Below, in pieces: positions 25,521-37,107 of a DNA stretch of 64,000 bases. The stretch is from positions 4,927,243-4,991,242 of the forward strand of contig NW_024881279.1 in the NCBI RefSeq assembly GCF_018691265.1, in the 5' to 3' direction. This DNA is from Tyto alba (Eukaryota > Chordata > Aves > Strigiformes > Tytonidae). The translations under genes and the position numbers were made by a program. Within the stretch, counting starts at the first letter, position 1; every line of letters starts with the position of its first letter. The notes beneath the pieces are model-generated. The model was not told where the DNA came from and ran no database searches. It saw only the letters and a program-made list of their open reading frames with translations.

Positions 25521-28500
25521 TTTGTTTCTTTATTATTGTACATATGTGACAAAGCTGTTTAGTTTTAAGATAAATTTAAGATAAATAATATTTAGCTACT
25601 GGGAGGTCTTTGGTTTAGAATATTGATATTTATTTACATACTCCGAGGGAAAAAATCCCCACCGACTAATTTAGCATGGGGAGCTACACTGTCCAGCTAT
25701 GGCATAGAGCTGTGCAGCCGTGGCGGTTTGAGGATCCCTGACTGGCAAAGAGGCAAAAATAATCAGAAAAGAGGAGGATGGCTTTGAAACACTCATTGTT
25801 TCTAGGTCAGTGCTTGTTTAGCCATAATTTCTTGTTAACTTCTGGGGCATCCTACACACCTTCGAGTGCCCTTGGTGAGCGTTGCTGTGCAACACTGATA
25901 ACAAAAAAATAAAAATAGTGAATAAACGGCTTTTGCTTTCTTTTCCAGCGAGTGCTGACTCCAGAGGCAGTCTCCTAAGTGGACTCCTGGTTCCGTGGAT
26001 GCCGTGAAGAGGTTTGTCGTGCTGCTCACACCCCAGGTTCCTTCAGGGTTCCCGGGCTGTGCCTTTGCCTCCGGCCCCATGTGGTTTTGGGTTTTGTTCA
26101 GCTGCCGCTGGTTGTTCCCCGCATTGCTCGGGAAGCGATGGCACTCTCCTGGGCTCTGATTTCACCTTGCAGGCACCAGGGATGTCTTTCATTATAAAAG
26201 CACCTTTTACTTTGGGTTGGTTTTATTGGTTTGCTTTTTTTTTTTTTTTTTTATTTTTTATTTGGACGGGATTCCCAGCATTTCTGAAATGCAACCCGAA
26301 TCTGCAATAGACACCGGTTGAACTCCCACCTCCCGCCCAGCATCCCCAACTCACCACTCTCCACAGAGGTGGGCAGGGGAGCCCTGCGATGCTGAGGAGC
26401 CCTGACCCCCCTTCACGTAGCTCCCTAAATCCACAGCAGCCAGCTCGTAGCCCTTCCGTGCTCCTGCATCTCCCCAGCTCTTCTCCACCCACACACGTGC
26501 TGCTGGTGTGTGGTGAGTGCAAGGTGCTGAGGGCCACGGGCAAGGGGATGCACAGTCTCCCCGACCGAGCTGGAACTTCACAACAAATTTATATAGCAAG
26601 GATTTAGTGACAGGTGCTGGATTTGGGCCAGGAAACTCAGCCTAAGGCGCCTTTGCTTGTGAAAAGCATCGTCAACTCCGCTCTGAACAAACGTAGCCGG
26701 AGTGCGGGGTTTGGGTCTTTTCCAGGTGATGGCATCGCTCGAGCTGTGCTGCTCTGTGAGGATGTGGTTCGAGCAGCTGCCCAAAATTCGGCTTCTTCCT
26801 CTGTGCCGGCTTCTCCTCGGGGGCCCCATGTGCCTGCGAGGTCGCAGCCCAAAGCGGGACGGTGCTGCTCCTGTGAGCTAATTGCGTTTCCCCGTTGGCG
26901 GCCAGGTTTGGTTCATGGCTAGCAGCCACTGGGTTAAATATTCCCCTGGAGTGTTTGGGGGTTTTTTGCTTTAAGGCTGATTGTGGCTTGAAGTATTTGG
27001 CTAATCCATCGTGAAACAGCTTTCTCCTTGCAGGTAACTTCCCCACGTTGAGACCGATTTAATTCCATGTGTCTTCCCACCAACCCAGCCCGTGGCATGT
27101 GGGAAATGCTGTCCCTGGGAGACCCTCCAAAGGTGCTCTGTGGCCACAGGAAATTAAAAAGCAAAAACTCGAGGCTGAGAGAGCAGAGTAGAAAAGATGC
27201 CTGCAGCATGCTATGTGGTTGGGACTGCTGCTTGGGTCCTGTGAGGCTGGAGATCACACCTTCACAGGACTGTCTCTGAAACAAGGCCAGTGAATAATCC
27301 TTTCCTTTCCCCAAAGTGGGAGCTCAGGTCCAGTAAACTGCAAAAATCATATTGAAAGGGGCGGCGTTGGCATTGGATGCGCTCCAGGGCTCTGGGGACG
27401 GGGTCCCACAGGCAGCTCTGCAGGAACGTGTTAGAAAACAAAAGTCTGTCTTGGTTTTGTGAGTTAGGGCTCAGTCTGACTGTGCTGGGATTCCTCCTGC
27501 CCTTCCTCCTCCTCCCCCCGGCTTCCCAGAGTGGAGGCTGAGGTGTGGTGAAGTGGCTGAAGAAGAGGTGGGATTTCTGTTAATTAATCTCTCTCATCAG
27601 GAGCAGTTTGGGCATTAGAAGGCTAATGAGGCTGTGTCCTCACCCAGCTGCTTCTGGAGCCTGGAAGGACAGACTGGCATGGTTAATTTTCAGATGCTTC
27701 CCTGTTGTCTGTGGCACAACCCCAGCTCCAGGATGGGGCTGGAGGGATCACAGCATCCCCTGGGATGTGTCTGGGCTGCTGTGCTGGTGGCCGCTGCCTC
27801 TGCCTTAGCCCCACCTGAAGCCCCAGGGGCTTCAGCACGGCAAAACCGTGGGGCAGATCCCAATGGACTGGAGCTTTCCCTTGGTTTACATCCCCCAGAT
27901 GACTTGGCCCCAGGTCAGGGGTGTTTGCAGTATCCCCTGTTTTCAGTGCTGAGCACAATTTCTGGGGTTGCCCTGATCCCCGCTCCAGCACTGCCTTCAT
28001 GCTCAGCCTAGCAGCCTGCCAGGCCCCCAGTCCCATTCTGCCTTTCCCTTGTCCACAACTGCTTTTCAAACATGTAAAATGCAATTTTGAAAGCCTCACA
28101 TTTTCTGCAGCTTCCTATAGATGTGTGCATTTCCTCTGGCCTTTTCAGCCTCACATTAATGAAGGCATTGCCAATTAACTGAAGCTAATGAGTTCTTCTG
28201 CATGAGCCAGTTTCAGTTTTTCACAATTGTTTGCTCCAAGAAACAAATATTTGTGGCTTACTTGGGATTAGCCAAACGTGTGTGTCCTGGAACAAGTGCT
28301 CGCACAGCGTCCAGACTAGCAAGCACAGAGATGCTGAGTAATTGAAATAAATTGGCAATTGTTAATACTCTTTCTCCCAAAGAACCAAGGCAAGAAGCAA
28401 ACGTGGATGTGAGTTATCCCACTGACATCAAAAGCTGTGTTTACGTAAGCGCTGCTCGTGCTAAAGATCTGTTGCAGAGTTGGACCCTTTGGTGAGGAAC

Positions 28501-29530
28501 TGACAACTCGTTTGCAAATGAACTTTGGAAAGAGTCCAGGCACGGCTGCCAGCGGTCCTCTGGTTAGAGCCAGGCCAGCCCATGCAGGCTGTGGGGATGC
28601 TGGAGCCCCGGGAAGGGTCCTCAAAAAGAGCAGAGGTTTGTGCTTGGGCTCCTGCACCCTTTCCAAACCAGTGGTGGGTGCACGAAGGAGGATTACCCCC
28701 CTAAAGCTCAAAAGCACACCTTATCGTAGAAGCACTCGGCTTTTTTTTTTTTTTTTTTGTGAGACACTAGTGCCAGGCTGACACGATGGCATGAAGCTCC
28801 TCTGTGGGGCTGGCAGTGTTTCACCGCCGGCTGCTCCGGAGATGAACCATTCCCCCAGGATGCCTGCAGGGATGGCGCCCAGCACTCACACAGCATCATC
28901 CCAGCTCATCTCCTCCCCCAGGTAGGAGTGGGTGTATGCCTAAATCTCTCAGCAACACAAAATCAGTAAATTAAGAATAATCAGCGTCTGCTTGTTATAC
29001 TGCTAATGCAGAAATTTTGTCTCTCTGGGACCTAGGCCCTGCGCTTGCCTGTGTGGTTTCTTCTTCTGGAAGTGACCTCAGAAGGTGCTGATGTCAAACA
29101 GCAAGTTTGCCTTCCCACCCATGGATCACTTTGGGAAGGCAAGGAGCACCCACCTATTTCATGGAGCCATTGGGGACGTGGCACATGGAGTATCCAGACC
29201 CTTCCCAGAATGGATGAGTCACCTCCAATTTCCTTACCCTTTACTTACTTTCCAGATCCTTCCAGCATCTGTTGGAGGCCGTTGCAAGGTGTGCTGCTGG
29301 CTCAGGTACACATGGAGCAAAGCCCTTTGGGTGTGGAGCTACCCCCAAGGTGATGCCTAAACTGTGGGACCTGCTGGTTTAGGTTCAGTTCAGCCTGGGT
29401 GAAGAGAGGACTCGGACAGGAGTGGGATCTCCACCTGGGTCTGGCTTCTGGGGTCTGTCATGGGAAAACCAATAAAAAAAGGCAGCAAACTGAAAGAGCT
29501 ACCTCCAGCTCTGCCGTTGCTTCTCATAAG
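25521..29530. other. Intergenic region between PCBD2 and the CATSPER3 relic
   Basis: 4 kb containing T-runs (26229-26252, 28740-28758), moderately GC-rich sequence and no exon that I recognise. The missing CATSPER3 N-terminal exon would be expected here; I could not identify it. A 28130-28370 AT-rich segment with CATTAATGA, CCAATTAAC and GCTAATGAG sites looks enhancer-like but is unproven. Confidence 0.6.
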
Positions 29531-29680
29531 AGGAAGGACACCAAGTTCTGTGCCTCCCTGCACAGGTTGTGTAGCTGCAAATTCATGATGCTCATGAGCG
29601 GCATCATCTCCTTTAATGCCATCTTCCTGGCTGTGGAGATCTGCTACTGCTGCCAGTTGTGCTGGGGTACCTTTTTTGAG
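29531..29680 (+). pseudogene. CATSPER3: CATSPER3 relic exon A (first transmembrane segment, S1)
   Basis: The open frame reads KFCASLHRLCSCKFMMLMSG, then a hydrophobic stretch ending LAVEICYCC and finally TFFE. It aligns with the mammalian S1 region (RFFKIIMISTVTSNAFFMAL). The donor GAG|GTGAGG at 29681 is intact and phase 0. The acceptor is taken as the AG at 29529-29530 after a pyrimidine-rich stretch; this left border is the least certain of the set. No lesion inside this exon. Confidence 0.8.
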
Positions 29681-30418
29681 GTGAGGCATGGTGGCACGCT
29701 CCGATGTGCCACGGCCAGGAGGGAAGGGCTGGAGGGGATGGGGGTCCTGCCCCTGCAGCCTCTCGGGGTGGCTGCCAGTCTGCTGTCCTCCCCCGTGCCA
29801 CTGACTGCACCAGCCCAGGGCCTGGATGAAATGCATTTCAGCCTCAGATCCCTTCACATATTCAATAATTATCATTCTTAGAATGCAATTGTTTGGTCCT
29901 TTCCATGGCAGCCCATTCCCCTCTCGTGGTTTTAGCACAGCTAGTTTAAGCACCCTTTTAATACGCAATTTTCACATTGAAAAATCCCTCTTGGTCACAC
30001 TCCTTGATTTCCTTGTCTTACGCAAGCCAGCTACTGTACGCAAACCTCTGAGCCTTAATTATATATCCCAGTAATATATAGCCAGGCCTGGCTAATGTCA
30101 AGAAACCCAGTCATGAGCTTTGGAGGTTTCCGAGAGCTCTGGCTGCGGGACCAGGCTCTGTGCAGGGGAGTGAGCGGTGTGTGCCGGGCTCCGAGGGGCC
30201 GGTGGGGTACGTGATGTGTTGGGATGCAGCCAGGACCCTCCCGTGCTGGGCAGTGACCCGTGATAACGACTGCGGCGGGGGGAGCTTGGCTCGTATTTGA
30301 AATGGTCCCTGCGGGCAGAGAGATGTTTTGGGGGCTATTTAATATGGAAGTGCTGGCTTCGCAGGCAGGGTTTGGCAGCCACAGGCAGTGGCTTGGGCTC
30401 ACCCCCTCCTCTCTCCAG

Positions 30419-30658
30419 GCCACAGATGTTTTCTCCAGCACTGTTTACGCCACCGAGCTTTTGCTGAAGCTCTACATGGATCCCACCACCTACTAGCAGA
30501 GCAGCTACAACATCTGGGATGCCGCTATCCTCCTCAATGCTTTCCTCCTGCACGTCTTGCCCATGGACACCACCACACACACCCATCTGGAGGGGACAAC
30601 CAAAGGTCTCCAGACCCTCCGCGTGCTCAAGCTCATCAAGTACAGCAGCAGGATGAGG
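30419..30658 (+). pseudogene. CATSPER3: CATSPER3 relic exon B (S2-S4 voltage-sensor region) with nonsense codon
   Basis: Acceptor CTCTCCAG and donor AGG|GTAAAG are intact. The exon is 240 bases, 80 codons, phase 0 at both ends, the same size as in mammals. It reads STVYATELLLKLYMDPTTY, then TAG, then QSSYNIWDAA. The stop at 30494-30496 replaces the tryptophan of the mammalian NYWKNGYN segment, consistent with TGG to TAG. The S4 segment still reads QTLRVLKLIKYSSRMR with spaced basic residues. Confidence 0.9.
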
Positions 30659-31479
30659 GTAAAGCACTGCTCACTAGTGAAGTCACAGCAGAAAGGGGGG
30701 ATCCCGAGCCCAGGGGTGGGGGGAGGCTTTGCTGTACCCAGGTCTCGGGGGGCTACCTGGCCCAAGAGGGGATGATGCTTGTGGTAGCTCATGAGTGAAG
30801 ACAAAAACTAATAATTCATGATTTTTTAAGAAGCCCATAGCTTGGCCATTGGCTTTTTCCCCTGTTTCTCCTTCCCCCAAGGAGAGGAGAGATTTTCTTT
30901 TTTACTACAACAGAGTAGACACAAAAAAACCCCCCAAAACCTATAAAACATAGGTCACGTCCTATTCTTGGTCTGTGTGTATTTTTCTCTCCAGCACACC
31001 ATCTCCTACTTAGTTTTGTCCTGACGACTCTGGAGGTTTGTTTTTCAGCAAGGAGCTTATGTGGGCAATGAATGCTCAGCCAGCATTTCTGCGTGTAATT
31101 AATTGGCTGGGTAGCCCACCAGAAGTGGGATGTTTATGGGCACAGGGCTCTTATAATGTTCACTTCTGAGCCTTCATTCCTCTAGTTTGGATCGTAAACT
31201 TCACTTATCACCAGACTTTTATATGTTAATTATTCTGTGTCGCTGGGAGAAGGGAGGACATGTAGAAGCGCATGAAATAATGAATGGTTTAGGCATGGGG
31301 GATCAGATGCTCCAGTTTGGTCTGGCTGATTATAAGAGAGAAAACTGATGCATGGCAAAGTGGGGAGACATTTAAATCAGGATAAGCATGTGTTTGTTGG
31401 TTTGAGCCTCATGCTATGCATTCATGGGATTCACTGCCAGAAGATGCCCTGTCTGGGCACCATGAAGAAGAAAACCTGT

Positions 31480-31690
31480 AGAATGAGATTTGGCACCATT
31501 CCCCCCTGAGACGCTTAAAATGTTGAGGTGCTTTGAAAAAAATCCCACTTGGCACAAATCTTCTAGTTTAAGAGCCTAAATGCCTTTGAAAATCTGAGCC
31601 ATGCAACACTAGGTTTTGATGGAAGTCGGTGGGACTTAACACCTAAGGGACTGGGGCCACTGGGAAATTGCATCCTGGCTTTGGGTGAGA
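31480..31690. repeat. Diverged old interspersed repeat (amniote palindromic type)
   Basis: Contains phrases typical of an old reptile/bird non-autonomous DNA-transposon-like family: AAAATCCCACTTGG (31540-31553), TAAGAGCCTAAATGCCTTTG followed by AAAATCTGAGCC (31570-31601), and GGACTTAACACC with CTGGGGCC (31632-31658). Recognised from memory of such repeats; exact family not assigned. Confidence 0.4.
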
Positions 31691-32280
31691 ATGCCTAGAA
31701 TGGCATTACTGGGGGGAAAAAAATACCAAAGAGGAAAATTCTTTAGGCTCCCACAGTCCCTTCCTGTTCCAGGGATGCTATAAATATCCTGCAAAGCCCA
31801 GCCGCGCCGCTGCTTTCCAGCTCCAGGGGTATTTGGTTCTCACCTTTACGTCCTGACCTGAAGGGACAAATGCCCTGAGCTGCTTGACATCTCAAGACAC
31901 ACCACCTTTGCCTAAATTTGTTTTAAAATGTGATGGGGCTGTCTAAATGCATTTTGCTGAAGGTGCAGGAGGTTGCTTATGCCTCTGTGTATATTGTAAT
32001 TTATTAATTGAAGCCTAAATTAGCCCTCAACAGGTTAGCAGTATTTAATGCAGAGAGCTCAAACATGCAACGCATTCTTGGCACGTTTCCCTTTATTAAT
32101 TAAAAACCTCTTTAAAACACTCTGCCTTCCACCTTGGAGCAATAAATTTCCACCTTGAGGAAATAATTTCCTTGTTGTATTCCATACAGAGACGTTCTGT
32201 TAGCTGCAATCCCTGTTTTAGTGTAGGCCCCATTCATCCTTATTTCAATTTCAAAACAAACTTTGAAAATGCTAGGTTGT

Positions 32281-32285
<5 letters not shown>

Positions 32286-32316
<31 letters not shown>

Positions 32317-32338
32317 AGAGAGAAAAAAAAGGAAAAAA
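32286..32338 (+). repeat. Poly(A)29 with adjoining GA-rich run
   Basis: 29 consecutive A at 32286-32314, then GAGAGAGAGA and an interrupted A run to 32338. No retrotransposon body is recognisable just upstream, so this may be simple slippage rather than a tail. Confidence 0.9.
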
Positions 32339-33227
32339 TTGACTTTTCTGCTTTTTTAAAAATATATTTGGGATTAATTCCGATGTAGTTTACTGCCTGT
32401 GCAGACTGAGAGCCACAAAGCTCCTACTTAATAAAAACTCACAGGACTCCACAGTGGTTCCCAAAGCAGCCGCAGAAGCTTTGGCAATCGAAAATGTGGT
32501 GACGGTCCCGCACGGGAGGCACTCGCCGGCCTGCAGTTGCCGGGAGCTATTTACGGCCCTCCTGTCACCCCCAGCTCTGGGTGGCTGGTTTTCTTTATGA
32601 CCACGTGCCACAATCCAAACCTGCCCAGCGCCGTGACATAACTTGGCAAAAATGTCACCTGATTTGGGGGGTTGAATGGCTTTTGTTCCCCTGCTAGTCC
32701 CAGGCTGTGCCTGCCGGAGAGACCTATGTGTGCAGGGAGGCAGGAAAACCCTCCGCCGGTTCCTCCAGGAATTTGTACCAAACTCAGTGGGTTTAAGGCT
32801 GATCTAGTTTGGGTTTTCTGAGATGGTTCTGCAGACAACAACGCAGTTGCGTGTGTTGTCTTGGCGTTGGGTGCTGCCCTTCCCTGCTGCCCCATGTGTA
32901 GCGTGGTGGGGCGATTATCTGGAGCAGGCACGGCTTGCAGAAGTAGGGAACCGCTGCAGGAGTCTTGAACCCATCTGAACAAGCTCAGGCTGTTGGCAGC
33001 TGGAGGAGACTGGGAAGAGCCCCTCGCTCCAGCTCTGCACAAACATCCCCTCCAGTAGGTACCATCCGAGCAGCTCAGCTGGATGCAGTTCAGAGCTTTA
33101 ACCTGAGATGCTGTCGACAGTCCAGGGAGGCTGTCACCTCTTGCATCCCCATCCCTGTTCCCCATCCTTCATGCCCACCAGGCATCTCCCTCACTGATGG
33201 AGCATGCATTTGTTTTTCCTCTTGCAG

Positions 33228-33409
33228 GTTTTCACAGAGACTCTTGGCCAGGCTCTGCAGGCAGTGTGATGTATGTCCTCATCCTGCTGTTCCTGCTGTT
33301 TGTGTTTGCCATTTTGGGACATGGATGGTATGGAAATCCCAAAACTGGAGACAGTGAAAACTGGGGCAGCTTGAAGGCTGCCCTCTTCACGCTCTTCTTT
33401 TAGTAATCA
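33228..33409 (+). pseudogene. CATSPER3: CATSPER3 relic exon C (S5 and start of pore loop), frameshifted
   Basis: The acceptor CTCTTGCAG is intact. In phase 0 the start reads VFTETLGQALQAV and then meets TGA at 33267-33269. The homology continues in another frame from 33275 (VLILLFLLFVFAILG ... GDSENWGSLKAALFTLFF). Eight bases sit where mammals have six, so one base has been lost or two gained. The frame then meets TAG TAA at 33401-33406. The expected exon end at 33409 is followed by TC, not GT, so the donor appears destroyed. Confidence 0.85.
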
Positions 33410-33797
33410 TCAGCACAGGAGCATTTTCAAGTCTGTCTCAGAGACAAATGATAAACTGCAGATTTTGGAGTGCTGCTGAAGAAGCCCTTTGATTAACACG
33501 AGACTTAATTAAGGAGAACATGAACTGCTCAGCAGTGAACTCATATTCCAGATCCCTGGGAAAATTTGCCTTGATAGACAAACTTCCCTACCCGGTATTG
33601 CAAATTCAGGGGGGAAAATCTCTGAAGTTGACAGCAAAGAATTCTGTACTAGCTAATTTAAACCTGGACCTCTGAGGAACAGAGAAACTGTGCTTGATTT
33701 TTAAAAAGAAAGAAAAAGAGGTGGAAGATCTCATATGGCTTGTGAGTTATGCTGTGGTTTGGAACTCACTCTCTGGTCTGCTTAAATACATTTGCAG

Positions 33798-33937
33798 GTT
33801 GATGGTTGGACAGGCTCGCAGCGCGAGATGGGTCATTGCAGGTTTACGAGCAGCCACGTGTTCATAGTCGTGTTCATCTTGTTGGCAGCTTCATTTTCTT
33901 CAATGTGTTGACTGCACTTGTGATTACCAAAACCCCG
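33798..33937 (+). pseudogene. CATSPER3: CATSPER3 relic exon D (pore filter and S6), 1-base deletion
   Basis: The acceptor TTTGCAG is intact. The first frame reads VDGWTGSQRE ... VFIVVFILLA, keeping the pore VDGW motif but with Gly for Asp after WT. Homology then shifts frame within about 33880-33890 and continues SFIFFNVLTALVITKT. The exon is 140 bases against an expected 141, consistent with a single-base deletion. The likely donor is CCG|GTCATG, a weak site. Confidence 0.85.
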
Positions 33938-34605
33938 GTCATGCCAGCTCTGTGCATTGAGTGTGCATACGTGTGTACACATGTGTCAGCATGTGCATGC
34001 ATGGGGGTGTGCTACCAGTTAACAGGCTCTGGTTGGAAAGCTGGTGTTTGGCTGCTTGCAGAATTTGGCTTCTGGTGCAGCTAGAAACATTCTGGATGCA
34101 GAAGTCCCCAGTCCCTGAGCAGAACAAGTGTATCTTCCCTCACAGTCCCCTTTTTGGGTCATCTCCATACTCCCACTTTGACTATAGCTGCCAGAAGCTC
34201 CTGTTCCTCCAGCACAGCCACCCCCCAGGTTCCTTGTGTGCAGACTTTGCACCCAGGTCCTCTCAGCCACGACCCTTTTCTGCCTCCGTTTAACCCAGGG
34301 CTGCTCTCACGGTCTTGTAGCTGCCTCCGGCCCTTCTGCAGTGAGTCTCTGTGTGGAGCCAGGGCCAGGGTCAGCCGGGTGTGCTGGGGGAATATGGCAA
34401 ATCCTATATGAGAGGCATCTGCTCCCCAGCAGCTATCAGCTGCCAGCCCGGCGGTGGTCCCACTTAACACCTCTCGCTGCCGCACAGGGCTGGGGCTGGA
34501 CCTGGGGGTTTTTGAAGCCCAAGCCTCCTTGATCGATCTCTTGAGCCACCAGCTGTGAGCGGTGCTTGGGGACTCACTCGCATCCCTGCGGTTTGGCATT
34601 GGCAG

Positions 34606-34728
34606 GACTTGACTCAGAAGTACGATCAGGACTGCAAAGCAGCGACGGCGGCTGCTGTTTGGGCCAAGAAACAGAAGATCCTGGAAAAGCAGGGGAAGAA
34701 CGTGAGCAACCAAGTCACGCTCGAGCAG
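34606..34728 (+). pseudogene. CATSPER3: CATSPER3 relic exon E (cytoplasmic segment after S6), intact frame
   Basis: Acceptor TTGGCAG and donor CAG|GTGGGC are present. The exon has 41 codons, identical in length to mammals, beginning DLTQKYDQDCK and ending VTLEQ. It is charged and Gln/Lys-rich, like the coiled-coil-like cytoplasmic segment of CATSPER3. No stop or shift. Confidence 0.8.
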
Positions 34729-35365
34729 GTGGGCTGTGGTCAGGCATGGGTAGATAGCACCGGCTGCAAATGTCAGATGTTTTTTGACAGGGCAAAGCGT
34801 GAATGAACTGCTTTCAGTGGAGGAAAATTTTCCTTTTCTTGTCCATTTTTTTAACAATCCAGGCTGTAGATCCTGTATGCCTTTGTGGTAGGTTCATCAC
34901 ATGTGCAGCTGAAAGTGTTATGATGGCACATAGCGGTTAAAGTATTATAAAGGTGGAGAAAGACTCTTAATCGGTTTTGATGTGTTTTGTCTGAGTTTGT
35001 TTAACTTCAAAGAGAAGTTTAAAAATAAAACCTTTCAGGTCATGTCAAGCCAAGAGCCCTGTCCAGAAATGGCTTGGACTCGCTTTCTGCGAGCGCTCGA
35101 GGGAGGTCGTGCTCCTTCCCGCTCTCTCACAGCCTGTGGGTGTGATGTATCCAAAATGCTACTACGGGTTCGAAACACATCCTTGCAGCATCTGTAGGAG
35201 AGCTGTGCACTGCTTGATAAAGGGCTTTTGCAAAGCCGAATTGAAATAAATGCAATAAAGCTGTCACTGTAATGTAAATGATTAGAGCAACGTGACTCCC
35301 TGTTTCCCCCAACTCTTCAGCTCATTCTTGCTTTTAGCAAATGTAATTTAAAAATAATCAGTTCA

Positions 35366-35440
35366 GGATGGCTTGGTGAAGTGTTCTTGCCTTTGGGCCA
35401 GAAAATCATTGGTTCAGGTGCTAGGCTGAGTGACCAATTT
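35366..35440 (+). repeat. Possible tRNA-derived SINE fragment
   Basis: A box-A-like TGGCTTGGTGA (35369-35379) is followed about 30 bases later by a box-B-like GGTTCAGGTGC (35411-35421). This spacing suggests the tRNA-like head of an old SINE. No body or tail can be assigned. It lies between relic exons E and F of CATSPER3. Confidence 0.25.
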
Positions 35441-35748
35441 GGGTCAGTGGTTTGGGTCCCACCCCAAGGGCACGGGTGGGGGTCCCTGCAGGATCTGCCT
35501 GCCTGGGTGGGCGCTGGGGAGGCCCCAGGCTGCCTCCCTTGGGACAGGGATCCCCATCCCATCATCTCCTGCACTGCCTGGCATGTCTGCCTGCTCCAAA
35601 AGTGCGTTGGGGATGGGGGTCACAGACAACCCTGTTTCCAGCCCACAGCCGGTGCGAAGCCCGTGGAGGGGTCTGCAAGGTGACAGTCCTGAGGGTCACC
35701 TCCTCCTTGCTAACAGCGTTTTCTTCCTGGGCTTGTTCTTTTTCACAG

Positions 35749-35910
35749 TGCAAAATCGCTCAAGGTGAAGATTTCAGTGAGCTGCTGGATGACATCAAAA
35801 AATACTTTGCACCACTCCAATATCATCGTTGTGGAGGGGTTTTGTTTCTCTATCCCATTTACTGATCTGTATTTGCCATTCCTGGACCTCCAGGATGACA
35901 CACTGAACAG
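35749..35910 (+). pseudogene. CATSPER3: CATSPER3 relic exon F (C-terminal cytoplasmic domain), frameshifted
   Basis: The acceptor TTTTTCACAG and a near-consensus donor ACAG|GTAAGT remain. It reads GEDFSELLDDIKKYFA, with a one-base surplus at about 35803-35812 next to an A6 run. It continues in the new frame as HSNIIVVEGFCFSIPFTDLY and FLDLQDDTLN. This matches the spacing of the mammalian HTDPMVLDDFGTSLPFIDIY segment. Read without the shift, the frame stops at TGA (35864-35866). Confidence 0.85.
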
Positions 35911-37107
35911 GTAAGTAACGGTGGAGCAGGTAACCACAACAGAAAGACTCCAAGTTACAAAAACAGATGCCCTTTTGAGGTACTGGCTTATTATCTTGGA
36001 ATGAATGGACTTTTTGAAGCTGTTCTCCCTAGGGAAAATGCTACTGGTGGCAGCACGAGCTGTGCTGAGAGGTGAGGAAGGTACCAACATATGGCACGTG
36101 CTAGAAACGGGTCTGGTTTCCTGCTCGTCAGGAGGGATAATGTAATTTCCCAGTGTCAATATGGGATTAGTATCCATCACAAATGGGCTCAGTTTCACTG
36201 TTCTTCATCTCTTCTTCATTATGCCCCAGCCCTGGCACGTCTTGGGGTTTGCAGAGCCCCAGGTCTCCCCTGGGAGCAGGACCCTGAGCGAGGCTTCATC
36301 CTCCTGGTCTGGCTCCCATGTTTCAGCCCTCAGCATCCCTGGGGAAGAGGTGAGAGCGCACCCCAGATTTATGGGGGCAGTGGGGCTGGAGAACATGTTT
36401 GCACCCAAGTTTGGAAGGTGAGGAGACAGGAGGGGAGGACTTGCTTCATTTCAGCAGCAGTCCCAGCTGACCTGTGCTTTGCCTCAGCAATGGGCTTCTC
36501 TGGATCTTGTTTAGGGAACGACTAACCCCAGGCAGTGACTCTAAACCATGTAACCAGAAAAACCTCCCACAAATCCCCCCCAATGGAGACTGCTGAGTTT
36601 TACATGTCTTAGGTTAACCTTAATGTGATGAAATCCTATGATCACAGCTTGGTACCTATTGTTTAAAAACCCGCGGTCTGGCCTGGAGTCCAGAAAAAAT
36701 TCCCTGGATTTCAAAAATTCCCTTTTGCCCTGTTCCCCAGGTGACTGTGGTTACTGTCATAAGTCTCTCTATTATTTCCCCCCTGTACTTTGAACGCCCT
36801 GACCAGGGCTAGTGCTTCTGAAAATGTTTTGATGTGCACATGTTGCAGAGCCAGTTGTGGGTTGCACTTCTCCTCTGATCTCCTGGGACAAAAATATTTA
36901 CAAGGAGGTTAAAGAAATTCTTCAGATTTGGATGGGGGGGCCTCAATGTCATTAAAAATAATCAGGATGTTTCCACTGCTTCTTGCCCTGCCGGGTGAGT
37001 GGAGGGGTGCTTGCAGAGGGTGCAGTTCTCCATTTACCTTAGACATGGCGCTTCCCGTTTCACATGGTATTTAGGGATCTTTTTGCCACACTCTTCTCTC
37101 GCTGCAG

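Larger units (their letters stand above)
30659..33227 (+). other. Former CATSPER3 intron between exons B and C
   Basis: 2.57 kb. It contains the diverged repeat at 31480-31690, an AT-rich segment at 31980-32180 with TTATTAATTGAAG and TTTATTAATTAAA sites, a 29-base A run at 32286-32314 and short GA runs. The rest is unremarkable. Confidence 0.7.

Noticed and set aside
29390..29968. 192-codon minus-strand open frame
   Set aside because: Antisense shadow of CATSPER3 relic exon A; no family similarity.
34159..34857. 232-codon minus-strand open frame
   Set aside because: It is antisense to the CATSPER3 relic exon E, which explains the sequence better; no recognisable domain.
35150..35200. GGTTCGAAAC, a tRNA T-loop-like word
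   Set aside because: No cloverleaf can be formed around it and no matching box A at the right distance.
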